This document shows positions 22,868-33,908 of a stretch of 64,000 nucleotides of DNA, piece by piece. The position numbers and the translations under genes were made by a program. Below the pieces are notes generated by a model that did no database searches, was not told where the DNA came from, and saw nothing but the letters and a program-made list of their open reading frames with translations. The stretch's first letter is position 1; every line of letters begins with the position of its first letter. Origin of the DNA: Buddleja alternifolia (Eukaryota; Streptophyta; Magnoliopsida; Lamiales; Scrophulariaceae); the NCBI GenBank assembly GCA_019426215.1, contig CM033397.1:26786480-26850479 (forward strand). Direction: 5' to 3'.

Positions 22868-24065
22868 CTCTGAAGACTCCAAATCTTCTGGTGTGGACGC
22901 TGGTTCTGATTGTGCTAGCAAACCTTATTGACGAAGGTTGCTCCTGAATTGTTTTCTATCCACATAATCCTGCCTTGAGGGCTTGGATACGTTTGGATAA
23001 GGGCAATTTACCTGGTAGTGTCCTGGTTTCCTGCAATTACAACAAATATTAGTTTTCATCTTTTGTTCATTTGTTAACTTTGCATTTTGTGGTTTTGAGA
23101 CCACGGGCGCTGAGAGATTATGTTGAGTAGACGCTTGGTATTGAATCTGAGCTGAAGGAGAAGCTGCAGAAAATTGAGGTGCTTGACACTGTTGCTAAAC
23201 TGGAGCAGTCGCTTGATATGAACTATGTCCTTGATGCTTAGGACTACCTTTGTTTTCATATCTTAGGAACTTTCTGAATCTGTTCAATAGTGCTAGTTCC
23301 TTATCCTCACTGATATTCGAAAATTTTCCCTTGTTACCTGATTTATCCTTGATTGATGCTATAAGCGCTTCAGACTCAATCACCGGACTGCTCACAACAT
23401 CACTGGCTGAATTTAACTCAAATTCAAATGGTTTAAGTTCTGAAAAGGCATCTTCTGGACTTAGACGATCCAACATGTTCGATTCTCTCATTGTTGTTGT
23501 CTTTATCAAAAATCTACTAGGTAGACTTCTGAAAATCTTAATCACCATTTCTCAATTCTGTAAATCCATACCCAGAGATGTTAATTCTGTAGTAAAAGAT
23601 GTAAATCTTATGTCCAATTGCTCCAAAAGTTTCATTGGGAAACATCTTAAAACTGTTAAACCTTTCCTTGGCAATGGAAAGTTTATTTCCCTTAATTTGT
23701 GCTGAGCCACCGCATATGATAGCTAACTTATCCCATGTCTCCTTGGAAGTATTACAATATTTGATCTTATTGAATAAGTTTTCATTATCACCAATAGCCG
23801 TATATAGAGCGTTACGACCAACATTGTCCAAATTCGCTCTTCAACACTCATCCGGAGATCATTCTTATTTTAGCTTTTCCACATAGCCATCCGGAGTTTC
23901 TTCTATGGCTCCAGGTGCTCTAGTGATAACCTTGTATATATGAATAGGTCCATCTGAAATAATATCGCACATGTCATCACCACATGAACAAAGATATGTA
24001 AATGCTTTGACTTTCCATGTGTTATAGTTTGACTCAGTCAGTTTAGGAACTTTAGCAAATGCCAT
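22868..24065 (-). pseudogene. element B gag, N-terminal and zinc-knuckle part
   Basis: Start codon at 24065 (MAFAKVPKLTESNYNTWKVK), about 80 bases from the primer site; the SNYNTWK motif is the usual copia gag opening. Further pieces: 23831-23538 (ETWDKLAIICGG-type core with LSIAKERFNSFKMFPNET), 23548-23195 (FRSLPSRFLIKTTTMRES, RLSPEDAFSELKPFEFEL), and a CCHC knuckle CCNCRKPGHYQVNC at 23044-23003. Frameshifts separate the pieces. The tail (DLESSEES) continues across element C at 16607. Confidence 0.82.
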
Positions 24066-24147
24066 GGAAAATTTTGAAGCAACTAGATCTTGAAAAAGGA
24101 TCTAAACAAGCTGTTATGCTTGGAAATTTTAAAATTTCAACTTTAAC

Positions 24148-24160
24148 TGCTCTGATACAA
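24148..24160 (-). promoter_or_regulatory. primer binding site of element B
   Basis: Minus strand TTGTATCAGAGCA, close to the tRNA-Met(i) primer consensus TGGTATCAGAGC, about five bases inside the LTR end (CCA at 24166). Confidence 0.72.
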
Positions 24161-24165
24161 CTTAT

Positions 24166-25611
24166 TGGTCCCAAGTGGCATATGAAAGGGTTTAGAAGGA
24201 GGGGGGGTTGAATAGACCTTTTAATTCTTTTCAAATTTTAAGACCTTCTTTCGTAAACTTAACTTACACAATAGTTTTGAGTGCTTGATCAAAAGGATCA
24301 GACGCTCAGCACTTATATCAGGTTTAGCACAGCAGAAAATTATACAAGTCTATATGATGCAACAAATTGAGCGCTTAGAAATAGTTTAGTTGCTCTTAGT
24401 GATTTGATAATTGTATGCTTTATGATAACGTATGATGTGATAAATAAAACAATAAAATAGTAAGTAAATAAGACACAAGAATTTGTAAGGTTCACTGGGT
24501 TTATGTAATCTCAGCTACGTCTTTGTACTCTTTTCCACACAGGAGGAATCCACTAAAATGATTTATGAGGTTTCACAAAGACAACTTCAACACAATAGCA
24601 AATTGATGAAGAATTGATCTCGAGTTCCCTGATCACAAAGATTTCAACTCGGCTAAAATCTGCTTTTGACAATGCTTCTTCCACGTAGAAATAATGCTTG
24701 TCTATCAATAACTTCGTCACTCAGATTGAAGAGGTTGATGAGTTTTATCAAGGTTTGTTTGATTTGTAAAGTTCAAACACTTTTGGAATATCTCTTTAAA
24801 GGATGATTCTTCTTGGAAAGATGTAAGAGATAGTGATTTGGCTGTAGAGATGTAAAAGCTCAAAAAGATTTTGGCTATGGAGTTTTCGAGCTTTGAGAAT
24901 GTATATAAATTTCAACATCGTAAGTGAATAATTATTGGTGGTTTTGGTTTGAGTTGTAAGTATCTATTTATAGACTCTTCTCGGGATTTGTCTGTTGGAC
25001 ACATGTAGGAGCGTGTGAAGCACGAGGCGCATGAAACAGTCTTTTTCTGACATCTCTGAAAATTCTGTTGCACATAGTGGGTAGCAGACCTACTTTGAGT
25101 TGACAGCCAATAGAAAGGCTTATCCGTACCGTCAATAGTCCTTATCACATTTAATGCTCTAATCAAGCATTTAATACATTTAAATTTATTTCCCATTGGA
25201 AATAAATGTGCGTTGATGATTGCCTTAAATAGCCTATTGACTTAGGATTAAATTCAGGTGTTGACAGGCGCTTATGGTGTTTATCGTTCTGAATTGATTC
25301 TCAAGCTCTTTGTTAGCCGCTTAAAGAATCCTTCATCTTCAAGGTCTTCAGATGCTTATCACCGATTTAACTTTAATAGACTCACCTAGAATTCTATCAT
25401 AACTCAAGCGCTAGATACTAGTCTAAAGCCATAAAGAGAAAAGCCTTAAGTAAAAATTACAACTCGATAACTTTAAACGCTTATACATATTCTAATAAAG
25501 GTAAAACTTACATATCTTTGGGGTCTAAGATAAAACCTATTCTTGTCATGGGATCTAAGATAAAACCTATTCTTGTCATTATCAAAACTTTTAACATGAA
25601 ATTTCCTAACA
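24166..25611 (-). repeat. 5' LTR of element B (about 1446 bp)
   Basis: Minus-strand start TGTTAGGAAATTTCATG (25611), end about GGGACCA (24166; exact end uncertain by a few bases). Colinear with 4249-5631. A 29-bp tandem duplication (25524-25579, GTCTAAGATAAAACCTATTC twice) is specific to this copy. A minus-strand TATAAATAG lies near 24966. Confidence 0.85.
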
Positions 25612-25775
25612 CCAATAAACCAATCGTAGTCGAAGAGAAGACAAATATTACTATGTCTAAAATGTAAGTGATTTATTGTAAATGCTCAACGATGATTGTT
25701 AATTATTATCTTTCTTGTTTAATGAAAAACAAATAGAAGTAATATGTAATTCTACATGTGATTTTTATTCATAAT
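25612..25775. repeat. direct repeat, first copy
   Basis: Bases 25612-25775 match 26886-27053 (shared blocks: CAATCGTAGTCGAAGAGAAG, GTAAGTGATTTATTGTAA, ATGTAATTCTACATGTGATT). The copies are about 1.27 kb apart in the same orientation. The shorter match TATTCTGTTAGTTATAAT (25789-25810) and TATTCTATTAGTTATAAT (26667-26684) shows the repeat pattern is more complex. No coding sense. Confidence 0.7.
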
Positions 25776-25888
25776 ATTAATTTTTAATTGTATTCTGTTA
25801 GTTATAATGATCAGATTTAGCTATAAATTTTGTCTTCCTTCCCTATAGGCTTCTAGAAATAATATTATGTTAAAAGTGCGTGCCTAGA

Positions 25889-26668
25889 TTTAGTTGTAGG
25901 AAAAATTACACTGAGTACCCCTGAGGTATTGCCTAATTACAGTTTACATCTCGTAGTTTAAAAAATTACATCTAAAATCCTGTAGTTTCATATATTAATG
26001 TAAGGTTGGATGGAAGTTGCAAATTGACTAAAATACCCCTAACAGAACATTTTAAAAAAAAAGAAAAAACATTAGAATAATGAAAAAGACTGAATTACCA
26101 TGTTGCCCCTAAAGGAAAATTACATTGAGTACCCCTGAAGTATTGCCTAATTATGGTTTACATCCCCTAGTTTACAAAAATACATCTAACATCTGGTAGT
26201 TTCATATATTGATGTAAAACTATTTTCTAAAATTATCAATAATACTAATTTGTTTATTTTTGAAATTATCAAAAATAAAATCAAATAAAAAATTATTTTC
26301 GAATAAATTATAATGTAATTAAAAGTAATTAAAATAGCTTTCAAATAATATTGAAATTATAACTCAAATACTAAAACGTTACATATAACATCTACACCTT
26401 TACAGAATATTACAAATAACACCAAAGAGTATAAGTATCCAAAAAATTAGGGTTTTCAGGTTCAAAACAATTTCACGCCAAAATAAGGGGTATTTTCGGA
26501 AGTTCACAAAAACTTTAATAGCGCCGTACTGAAACCCTAACGAAAGGTGCTGATTGTTGGACGGAAGGAAACTTTAGGATGTTAGATTTAATATTTAGAA
26601 CTAGAGGGTGTAAACCGTAATTAGGCAATACCTCAGGGGTACTCAGTATAATTTTCCCTTTAGTTGTA
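25889..26668. mobile_element. Mutator-type MITE with long TIRs (760 bp)
   Basis: Element 25899-26658 flanked by the 10-bp repeat TTTAGTTGTA (25889-25898 and 26659-26668). TIRs of about 50 bp: the left begins GGAAAAATTACACTGAGTAC; the right, reverse complemented, begins GGGAAAATTATACTGAGTAC. The 9-10-bp target duplication and long TIRs fit Mutator-like MITEs. No transposase. The left TIR region is repeated in direct orientation inside the element at about 26112-26220. Confidence 0.88.
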
Positions 26669-27053
26669 TTCTATTAGTTATAATTGTCAGATAAAACATT
26701 TATTTACGTATACATATTAACTTAAAGATATAAACAATAGATGATCACAACATATTAAATAGAATAAGGTATTAGAATTTACAATTATATAAGCTTAAAT
26801 GGATGTTTTTTATTTTATTTATTTTCAAATGAATCTACATATAAATGCACTGACAAGTTTTCTTTCACCATCGAGCATTGATATCCCAATAAATCAATCG
26901 TAGTCGAAGAGAAGACAAATATTACCATCTCTAAATGTAAGTGATTTATTGTAAGTGCTAAACGATGATTGTTTATTATTATCTTTTTCGTTTAATCAAA
27001 AACAAATAGAAGTTGCATGTAATTCTACATGTGATTGTTATCCATATGTGATT
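26669..27053. repeat. spacer and second copy of the direct repeat
   Basis: Bases 26886-27053 are the second copy of the unit at 25612-25775. Bases 26669-26885 are AT-rich with no recognisable gene or element. Confidence 0.6.
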
Positions 27054-27545
27054 TGTAACACCCACAGTTTTAATTAATAATTTTGATTATTTTTATCTTT
27101 AGATATTTCAATTCAAATGATTGCGTACAACTAATTTATCATCGTATTTGTTTCGTTTAACTATATTGATATTGAGTTCCCAAATTTTGAAAATCGTAAT
27201 GAAATGAACTGGGACATTATTGAAAATAATTTAATATTTAGGGACTGCGTTAATTTTATGATTTATGGACTAAATTGGAAATTTCATAAGGTATTTAGGT
27301 CAAACTAGAATGTTTGGAAATTTAGCGAGCAATATATGATTTTTTGAGAAAAAAAGATAATGCATCATATCAGATTTTCACGTGTCTTCCGTCCTCACAT
27401 TTCCACCTCTCTTTCTTAGGAAGTTGACACATCACATCTATGCATAAACCTACACTAACGTATACAACAATAGCAAATTTCACTTCTTTTCTACTGGGAG
27501 GTATGTACGCTTCTTCTTCTTGGTTTCCTTTCCAAGATTTGCGTA

Positions 27546-28092
27546 TGATCCGGGTCGTATCTCGAAGAACCTACAATACAACTTAAAATAGTCGAGATTC
27601 GGATAGGACCCGACTCGGAGTTACACAGAGTATAAACTGCACTCAATAATAGAGCTGCCTACGTACCTCAAATGAGATCAAGTCTAACGTAGTTCAATTC
27701 GTTAATAGAGTCCTAACATAAACCTCGTATTTATAAGTGGGTCTACTCAAAATCTAGCTCGAAGTTTGTAGCTCGGAGCTGCAGTGAATTTAGTGGTGAA
27801 TTTTGTGAACAGTGATTGTGTCCCCTTTTTTGGGTGCCCGTGAGTGTATTTATAGCTGACAACGTGTACAGACATATGGATGACCTGTGCATTCCCTCAG
27901 ATCAAAACACGTGGCGACATCGGAGGGCTATTATAACTCGGGTCGTGGGTGACCCGAGTACGGAGCGCGGGTCTCATTCTTAGTATGGGTCGCACCTCGA
28001 TTTTGGGCTCCATTTGCATTTGGGCTTGTACTTTTCTACTTTGGGCCTTTTCAATATATGTTAAATTTATATGCCCAGTTTTAGGCATATCA
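27546..28092 (-). repeat. 3' LTR of element D (547 bp)
   Basis: TGATCCGGG ... GGCATATCA on the plus strand, colinear with 37702-38230. A 12-bp segment (AGTGGTGAATTT) near 27791 is absent from the other copy. A minus-strand TATAAATA lies near 27852. The hairpin ACTCGGGTC/GACCCGAGT (27936-27944 with 27951-27959) lies about 85 bases upstream of it in transcription direction. Confidence 0.92.
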
Positions 28093-28106
28093 ACTAGTCC
28101 CCCACT
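28093..28106 (-). promoter_or_regulatory. polypurine tract of element D
   Basis: Minus strand GTGGGGGACTAGTT directly precedes the 3' LTR. Purine-rich core GTGGGGGA. Confidence 0.65.
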
Positions 28107-28654
28107 TCGTAGTACAATACAGCATGAGATTTTAAACGAAGTGATTAATAGTCTACGAAGTATGCAACAAGATCTGCTAAAACATATAGCGGAGCCCAAA
28201 ATGACTGTTGTCTCGAGGTGTGAAACATAACCCTAATCTATTAGGTTTTACTCTAGTTTTGATTTTCGTGCCCGTATTTAATTTTATTTTTGAATTTTTG
28301 GCAGTTTTTCTGACACGTGGCGCCCTGTCCTCACATCTTTTCACGCGTGTAATGATGGCCCTTTTCGTTTAAACCGAGGAGCCGTATCGTCATTTCATTT
28401 GTGGCCATTCGATGAGGCCACATGTGCTCAGATTAATGCATCGGTTAGATTAAGCCGAATCCCTATAAATATGCAAGTCTTCATTCCCATTTTTACTTTT
28501 CACCCTCTGTCTATCTTCATTCACCATCTCGGTTAAAGCGGAATAAATTTGTGTCCGAGGCACCCGATACCTACTTCGTCAGCTTACTTCGTCAATCTCT
28601 TCTAGGTATTCCTTTTTCGTCTTTTTATACTAATTATTTTTCTATTTTTAATTT
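28107..28654 (+). promoter_or_regulatory. probable upstream region of the antisense gene in element D
   Basis: Noncoding. On the plus strand CCCTATAAATATGCAAG (TATAAATA at 28463-28470) lies about 190 bases before the antisense ATG at 28655. CACGTGG at 28315 resembles a G-box. This is a plausible promoter for the antisense gene (inference). Confidence 0.45.
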
Positions 28655-29708
28655 ATGGAACCTATAAGTAATAGGAATTTTTTATCTGTTAATAATGAAG
28701 CCTCCGATGCTAACTCAACATCTGACGTTATGGATCTATTTCAAGAGCTCGAAGAGTTTAGGTCCAACGATGAGCATAGAAATTTTTTAACTCTTAGCTT
28801 GTCGTCGTCAGATGATAGTTCGGATTCTTCTTTTTCTTCCAAAACTCAGAGTGATAATAATGACGCTGTCGGAGATGGTGATAATACGATTGTAGATAGT
28901 AATAATGATGATGATCATAATAATAATGTTAACCTCGTTGACGAACAAGATGTAGAAGAGAACAATGATGTTGACAGTGAAGGTAGCGTAAACTTAAACG
29001 CAAACTTGTTCGCCCACAGGAGAAATATAGCAAAATGGACGAGGATTAGCTTGTCTTTGAACGAGGCATCGATACTAGATATTAGGGTTAGGTATCATAT
29101 TCCTGACAACTATAAAATCATCATTCCTAATGAAAACGATAGACTTTATAAACCTCCTCGCCATTATAGATGCTTTCACATTGCACATCTTATGTTTGGT
29201 CTTAGGTTCCCTCTTCATCCGTGTTATATCGAGATTCTAAACAGACTTAAGCTGAGTCCTACCCAATTATTGCCCAACTCGTATAGGCTTATTTCTTCTT
29301 TTGTCATAGTGATTTTAGGGTTTGGCCAACCTACTAGCTTTGTCAACTTCTGGAATTTGTACAAATTATGTCGGGGTTCCAAACTTGACGGTGATGGTTT
29401 CTTTTATGTGTCACCTCGTAAAAATCGTAGGTATCTAAATATCACGACTTCGTCCTTTGGGGAATGGAAAGATATGTACTTTTTTATAGCCCAGCCTAAC
29501 CTCGAGCCATGGGGGGTATCTCGTCGGTGGCGGCTAACCATGCCACAGATCGTAGATGTGGGTAATCCTTCTTAAGCTCCCACCTTTATGCGTGAAAACT
29601 TCGATAATTTTGAAACTTGGTTCAAGACTGCTGATTTGATTCAAGAGTCAGTCTTTGTACGATGTGGACTGAGTCATGCCCCTATTCCCGCTTTTTCTGG
29701 ATCTCTGG

Positions 29709-29773
29709 GTAAGTGTATCTATAATATTTCGTCGTATATTTATTATTTCTTCTGTTCGTTTGGAATTGACTAG
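29709..29773 (+). other. predicted intron 1 of the antisense gene
   Basis: GTAAGT donor and GACTAG acceptor, 65 bp. The last G of exon 1 plus CC of exon 2 make an Ala codon, after which MDDHEAAML reads on in phase. Confidence 0.7.
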
Positions 29774-30441
29774 CCATGGATGATCATGAAGCTGCAATGT
29801 TGGAGGCAGCACGTATCGCAGAAGAGAAGGGTGATGCAAAGAATAAGAGAAAAACCACAGAGAAAAGCAAAACCAAGGTGAGACTGGTTCCTCGAGGAAG
29901 TTCACGAGGTGAGGTGAGTATCGACAGCATTCTGCCACCTAAAGCTCCAGCTCTTGGAGGACATATTCCATCTGGTTCACGAGGCAATCCAATTTCTTCC
30001 TCCCCCCACGGGAACATCGGTGTTATTGAAAATTTGGACAATCTGGCCTCAGTTGAGGTGGATCCGGAAGTAGCCGAGCTTCACGTAGGTTCGAAGAGAA
30101 AGGCTCATGGGGGCCTTCGCAAGGGTAGTTCGTCTGATTGGCCATCAGCCATCCCCGAAGCAACTTACCAAGAACTGGATCGTCATGAAGCATTACTGCT
30201 TCGTGACAAGATAGAATGTGCAAAGAAACGAGGTTTGAATGTTCGAGAAGAAGTGGACACTTCTCGTCCCATGTTGAATCCCAACTGGAGGGTGTATAGG
30301 GATTCGAGCCTTCATGACCATCCGAAAGGGGCCATTGCCTCTGAGCTTTACAATAGCATTTTATTGCCTCGCGACAAGGTTGCGCTAATGGATACACCTC
30401 ATGCCGAGGTAGAGAATGTTGGGGGTTACTGTTTAATGAAG

Positions 30442-30525
30442 GTACACTTTTATCAATTTATACCCCGCAATGCATTTATGCTTTCATTCTAACAACATTA
30501 TATTAACACTGGATCTTGTTTTCAG
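30442..30525 (+). other. predicted intron 2 of the antisense gene
   Basis: AAG/GTACAC donor and CTTGTTTTCAG acceptor, 84 bp, T-rich. Phase 0 is kept on both sides (LMK then ASLRMHQ). Confidence 0.7.
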
Positions 30526-31202
30526 GCTTCGTTGCGTATGCATCAGCTCGCGTTATCGAGCTCTTATTGGAAGGAGGAAAAGATGAAAGTGGTGGAGAGG
30601 TTTAGTGGATTTAAGGAAAAGGTGGATGGCGGGATAAAGGAGGCAAAGAAAACCCTTATGAAGGTCCGTAAGGAGCGCGATGATGCCTTAGCTATTATAA
30701 AGGTTGAGAGGGAGAGGTATGCTCATCGCTGGTGGAACTAGAACAAAAATTGAAGAAGTCGGAGCTCGCCGTTCAATTTGCCTTCAATGACGGTCGAGAG
30801 GCGGGAAAGGTCGAATTCGTCACGACTCTTGAATATTATAAGTTAATGAAAGAACAAAGGTTAACATGAGCTTGAGACTTCCGATCTTCTACAGTCTTTC
30901 GCAAATTGATGATCTCTAAGGCTGCTGACGACATGGTTGATGGTTGTAATAAAGCCATCGATTACCTCATCAAAGAGGGGCAGTTGTCCAAGGACTTCGA
31001 TCTCGAGTCCTTCAGTCAATTTGCTTTCCAGCCACGTCTTCGCCCATCCGTATCTCGCGATTTGGCTCATCAAACATTTATTAACTATGCCGAGTTTATT
31101 CATTTGGCCGAAGATAACACCAACGAAGAAGAGGAAGATAAAGGTGATAATGCGAACGATGTACATGATGAAGTCAATGGTCGTGAAGCTAATGGGAAGT
31201 GA

Positions 31203-31930
31203 TCAGCTTGAGATTATTGTTTGTTTTTGAAAACAATTCATGTTTTATCTCGTATTTTGGAATACTATTTTGAAGACGACTGTTGTTTTAAACTGATGTC
31301 TTGAAGTAGTTTAGAATGCATGCCATGTGTAAAAATGCATGCATGTAGTGATTAGTTTTGAAAGATACATTGGTTTTGGTTTTTGTTTTTTGACAATTAT
31401 GATCTCAGTGGTTGTTGGTAGCACCGTATGTGAATAACTGTTTTAATGCTTATTTTTAGGGTATTTTTCACCATGTTATGCCTCGTCGTACTTCTTGACT
31501 TAAGTAGCTCAATATGCATTGATCTCGCAGCTCGTGTCGAAGTTATTTTCCGAGCTAAGATTAGATTTTGTGGTTAATTTTTATTAGTGAAATTGAGGTT
31601 TACATCCCCATAGATAGCTTATGCATGCTAGCTTATCGATGCGTGATTTTATCTATGTTTATAGAAGTGTATGATTCTTTTGGAATCATCAATTTGAACA
31701 TCTTGTGGACAATTGATCCCTCGTACCGGCCAAGTGTTTGGTATTGTTAGCTCGTCGGTGTTTGAACACCATTTTCGGTGTGCTACTGGGTAGAAGTTAA
31801 AATTATGAATGTATAAAACGAGGTGCACATTCCAATAACTTGCTCATGCCTATTAGCTTGTCAATGCATGATTTTTCATAGCTTTAGAGGCAAGTGCATC
31901 TGTTATTTAGTAGAGGCATAGTTGTCTGAG
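31203..31930. other. noncoding stretch of element D between antisense gene and integrase end
   Basis: No ORF or known motif. The antisense and sense transcription units of the element converge here, so it probably holds both 3' ends (inference). Confidence 0.5.
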
Positions 31931-33246
31931 TCATACACTCTTGTCAAAAAAGGTAGTATATCGTAACATATAGTAGGATGGCAACGCATAAAATTTTATA
32001 AGGTTATGGACATTCCATGGACGAGGTAAATCTTTTCCACCCATATCTCGTAGCCGATATGTGCCACGCTTCGTAATTTTGATAACCTTGAAGGGTCCTT
32101 CCGAGTTTGCATCTAGTTTGCTAACATGTTTCGACACTTCTACTTTTTTTAGCACCATATCTCCGATCTGAAAGTTCCTCAATTTTAGATTTTTATTATA
32201 AGCCCGAGCCATAGCGCACTTCTGCATGAGAATCCTCGCGTACGCATTCACCCTTCTTTCTCTAATCACATTTAATTCGAGGTGTCGACTTCCAATGTTC
32301 AATTCAAAATTTCTTAGATCATAAGACGCAACACGGTGTGATTCGATCCCTATTTTAGCTGGAATAACAGCCTCCGAACCATAAAGAGGCAAAAAGGGGT
32401 CTCTCCTGTCGAACTTCTGGGTGTAGTTCGATAGGACCATAAGACGCCTGGAAGCTCTTCAGCCCAATTTTCTTTTTTCCCTTCGATCCTCGCCTTCAAT
32501 CCATGAAGGAGAATCCTATTACTCACTTCGGTTTGACCATTGGCTTGTGGATTTCCAACAGCAGTGAAGTGTTATCGAATTTTCATCTCTGTACACCAGT
32601 TCGTCACTGTTTTTCCATTAAATTGAGTCCCATTGTCCGAAATGAGGACACGAGGGACACCGAATCGGCAAACGATATTCTTCCAAAGAAATTTCATGAT
32701 CTCGGTCTCGGTGATTTTTGCCATCGCGTTAGCTTCGATCCATTTTGTGAAAAACTCCACAGCAACAATAACGAATTTCCTTTGGCTTGTAGCTGGAGGA
32801 AATGGACCTAGAATATCAATCCCACACTGATCAAAAGGATATGCGATTTTGATTGGTTCCATTGGAACAGCATGTTGATGAGATAGATTTGAATGTAGTT
32901 GACATTATTTACATCGTCTTACGAAGTTCGAAGTGTCTTGAACCAGAGTAGGCCAAAAATAGCCTTGCCTTAAAATCTTCTGTGCTAGAGCTCTACCTCC
33001 AGAATGGTTCCCACAACTACCTTCATGGGTCTCTCGCATTACATATAAAGATTGTGATGGAGTTAGACATCGAAGAAGAGGTCCAGCCACGGATCGTTTA
33101 TAAAGCTCGTTCTCAATTATTGTGAATCTTGCAGCTCGATACATCCATCTTCGAGCTTCATTTCGATCTTTGGGCACCCTTCTTGATTCCAAATATTGTT
33201 TTATCTCGTCCTTCCAAGACTTTTCTTCATCTACGTTCATTACCAT
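31931..33246 (-). pseudogene. gypsy integrase (element D), broken
   Basis: Bases 33246-32905 carry the zinc-binding region (YVMRETHEGSCGNHSGGRAL, QGYFWPTLVQD, FVRRCK). Bases 32862-32572 carry the core, with the first catalytic Asp in CGIDILGPFPPA and the second in LISDNGTQFNGK. The catalytic Glu region near 32500 is frameshifted; minus-strand pieces (NGQAEVSNRIL-like) are still readable. Bases 32440-31931 are the C-terminal part (FLPLYGSEAVIPAKIGIES, FQIGDMVLKKV, GPFKVIKITKRGTYRL). A stop lies between 32905 and 32862. The family inserts cDNA; this copy is dead. Confidence 0.88.
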
Positions 33247-33395
33247 ATCCGACCTTTCTTCTGCTATTTCCGAATGATTTGTGGTAAAGGAGTGTAACTT
33301 GCCTAGTTTTCAGTCCAGTGATCAAATTTGCAAACTTTGAAAGGGCATCGGCTCTTTCATTTTCTTCCCGAGGTACCTGATTCAAGGTTAATTTT

Positions 33396-33785
33396 TCAAA
33401 AATGTGAATTCACTTCGTTAAAGATATCAAGATAATAAGCATAATTGTCCTCGTCATTCGAGGTTGTAATTGATTTAGTGCAGTTAACCAGATTCAAGGT
33501 AAATTTTTCAAAATTGGCCATGAGGCCTTTCACTTGTCGCAAGCATTTATTCATGGTTTGTTCTTTGGCCTCATAAACTCCGCTGACTTGGTTGGCTACG
33601 AGTTGTGAGTCTGTAAACGCAATAAGACTCTTCACGTTTAAGCTTTTGGCCATCTTCAATCCTGCTATTAGAGCTTCATATTCCACCTCGTTATTAGTGA
33701 CATCGAAATCGAACTTAATAGCAAACTCGTGGTCATTTCCATATGGGTCCTGAAGCCAGACTCCAGCGCCTCCGCTTTGAGACAT
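33396..33785 (-). pseudogene. additional (archaeal-type) RNase H domain (element D)
   Basis: The minus-strand ORF has GGAGVWLQDPYGN, TNNEVEYEALIAGLKMAKSL and FTDSQLVANQVSGVYEAKE, the pattern of the second RNase H found in Tat-lineage elements between the polymerase-linked RNase H and integrase. It carries the acidic residues E (in VEYEAL) and D (in TDSQL) expected at the active site. The open frame ends at 33396, and linker sequence to integrase is frameshifted. The domain would degrade RNA of the RNA-DNA hybrid. Confidence 0.85.
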
Positions 33786-33908
33786 CGATTATCCATCTAC
33801 ATGCAACAACCACTGATCAGTAATCGAGGTGTTTACATCATTTTTTAATGATGATGACATCTCTACTAAAAAATCAGCCATTATCTGCACTTTAATCGAG
33901 GTACGAGG

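Larger units (their letters stand above)
4205..25611 (-). mobile_element. large Ty1/copia retrotransposon B, host of several nested insertions
   Basis: Two copies of the same LTR in the same orientation (4205-5631, truncated by A, and 24166-25611) bracket a minus-strand copia element. Order on the minus strand: 5' LTR, PBS, gag (24065 to 13476, interrupted three times), protease, integrase (13395-12290), RT and RNase H (about 11940-10510), a long extra coding region (about 10350-5793), a polypurine tract and the 3' LTR. Nested inside are a MITE (13786-14333), a solo LTR (14683-16290) and gypsy element C (16608-22862). Removing these leaves roughly 13 kb. The extra region downstream of pol resembles the position of the env-like ORF of SIRE-type elements (inference). 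Every ORF is broken. Confidence 0.85.
28655..31202 (+). pseudogene. intron-containing antisense gene of element D (putative gypsy-type transposon protein)
   Basis: Runs opposite to gag-pol. Exon 1 (28655-29708) has a Ser/Asp/Asn-rich N-terminus, then a globular domain (GLRFPLHPCYIEILNRLKL, LLPNSYRLISSFVIVILGF, SRRWRL) resembling the domain annotated as putative gypsy type transposon in plants. One TAA (29573) interrupts it. The donor GTAAGT (29709) and acceptor CTAG (29773) join in phase to exon 2 (29774-30441: basic, then PEATYQELDRHEALLLRDKI). The next intron is 30442-30525 (GTACAC ... TTTTCAG, phase kept). Exon 3 is a Lys-rich coiled coil broken by a frameshift near 30728. The last piece (30906-31202) ends acidic. 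Antisense ORFs are known in Tat elements; their function is unknown. Confidence 0.75.

Noticed and set aside
27949..28230. 93-codon ORF in the element D 3' LTR (and 38093-38293 in the 5' LTR)
   Set aside because: Same LTR sequence in both copies, truncated differently; no protein motif.
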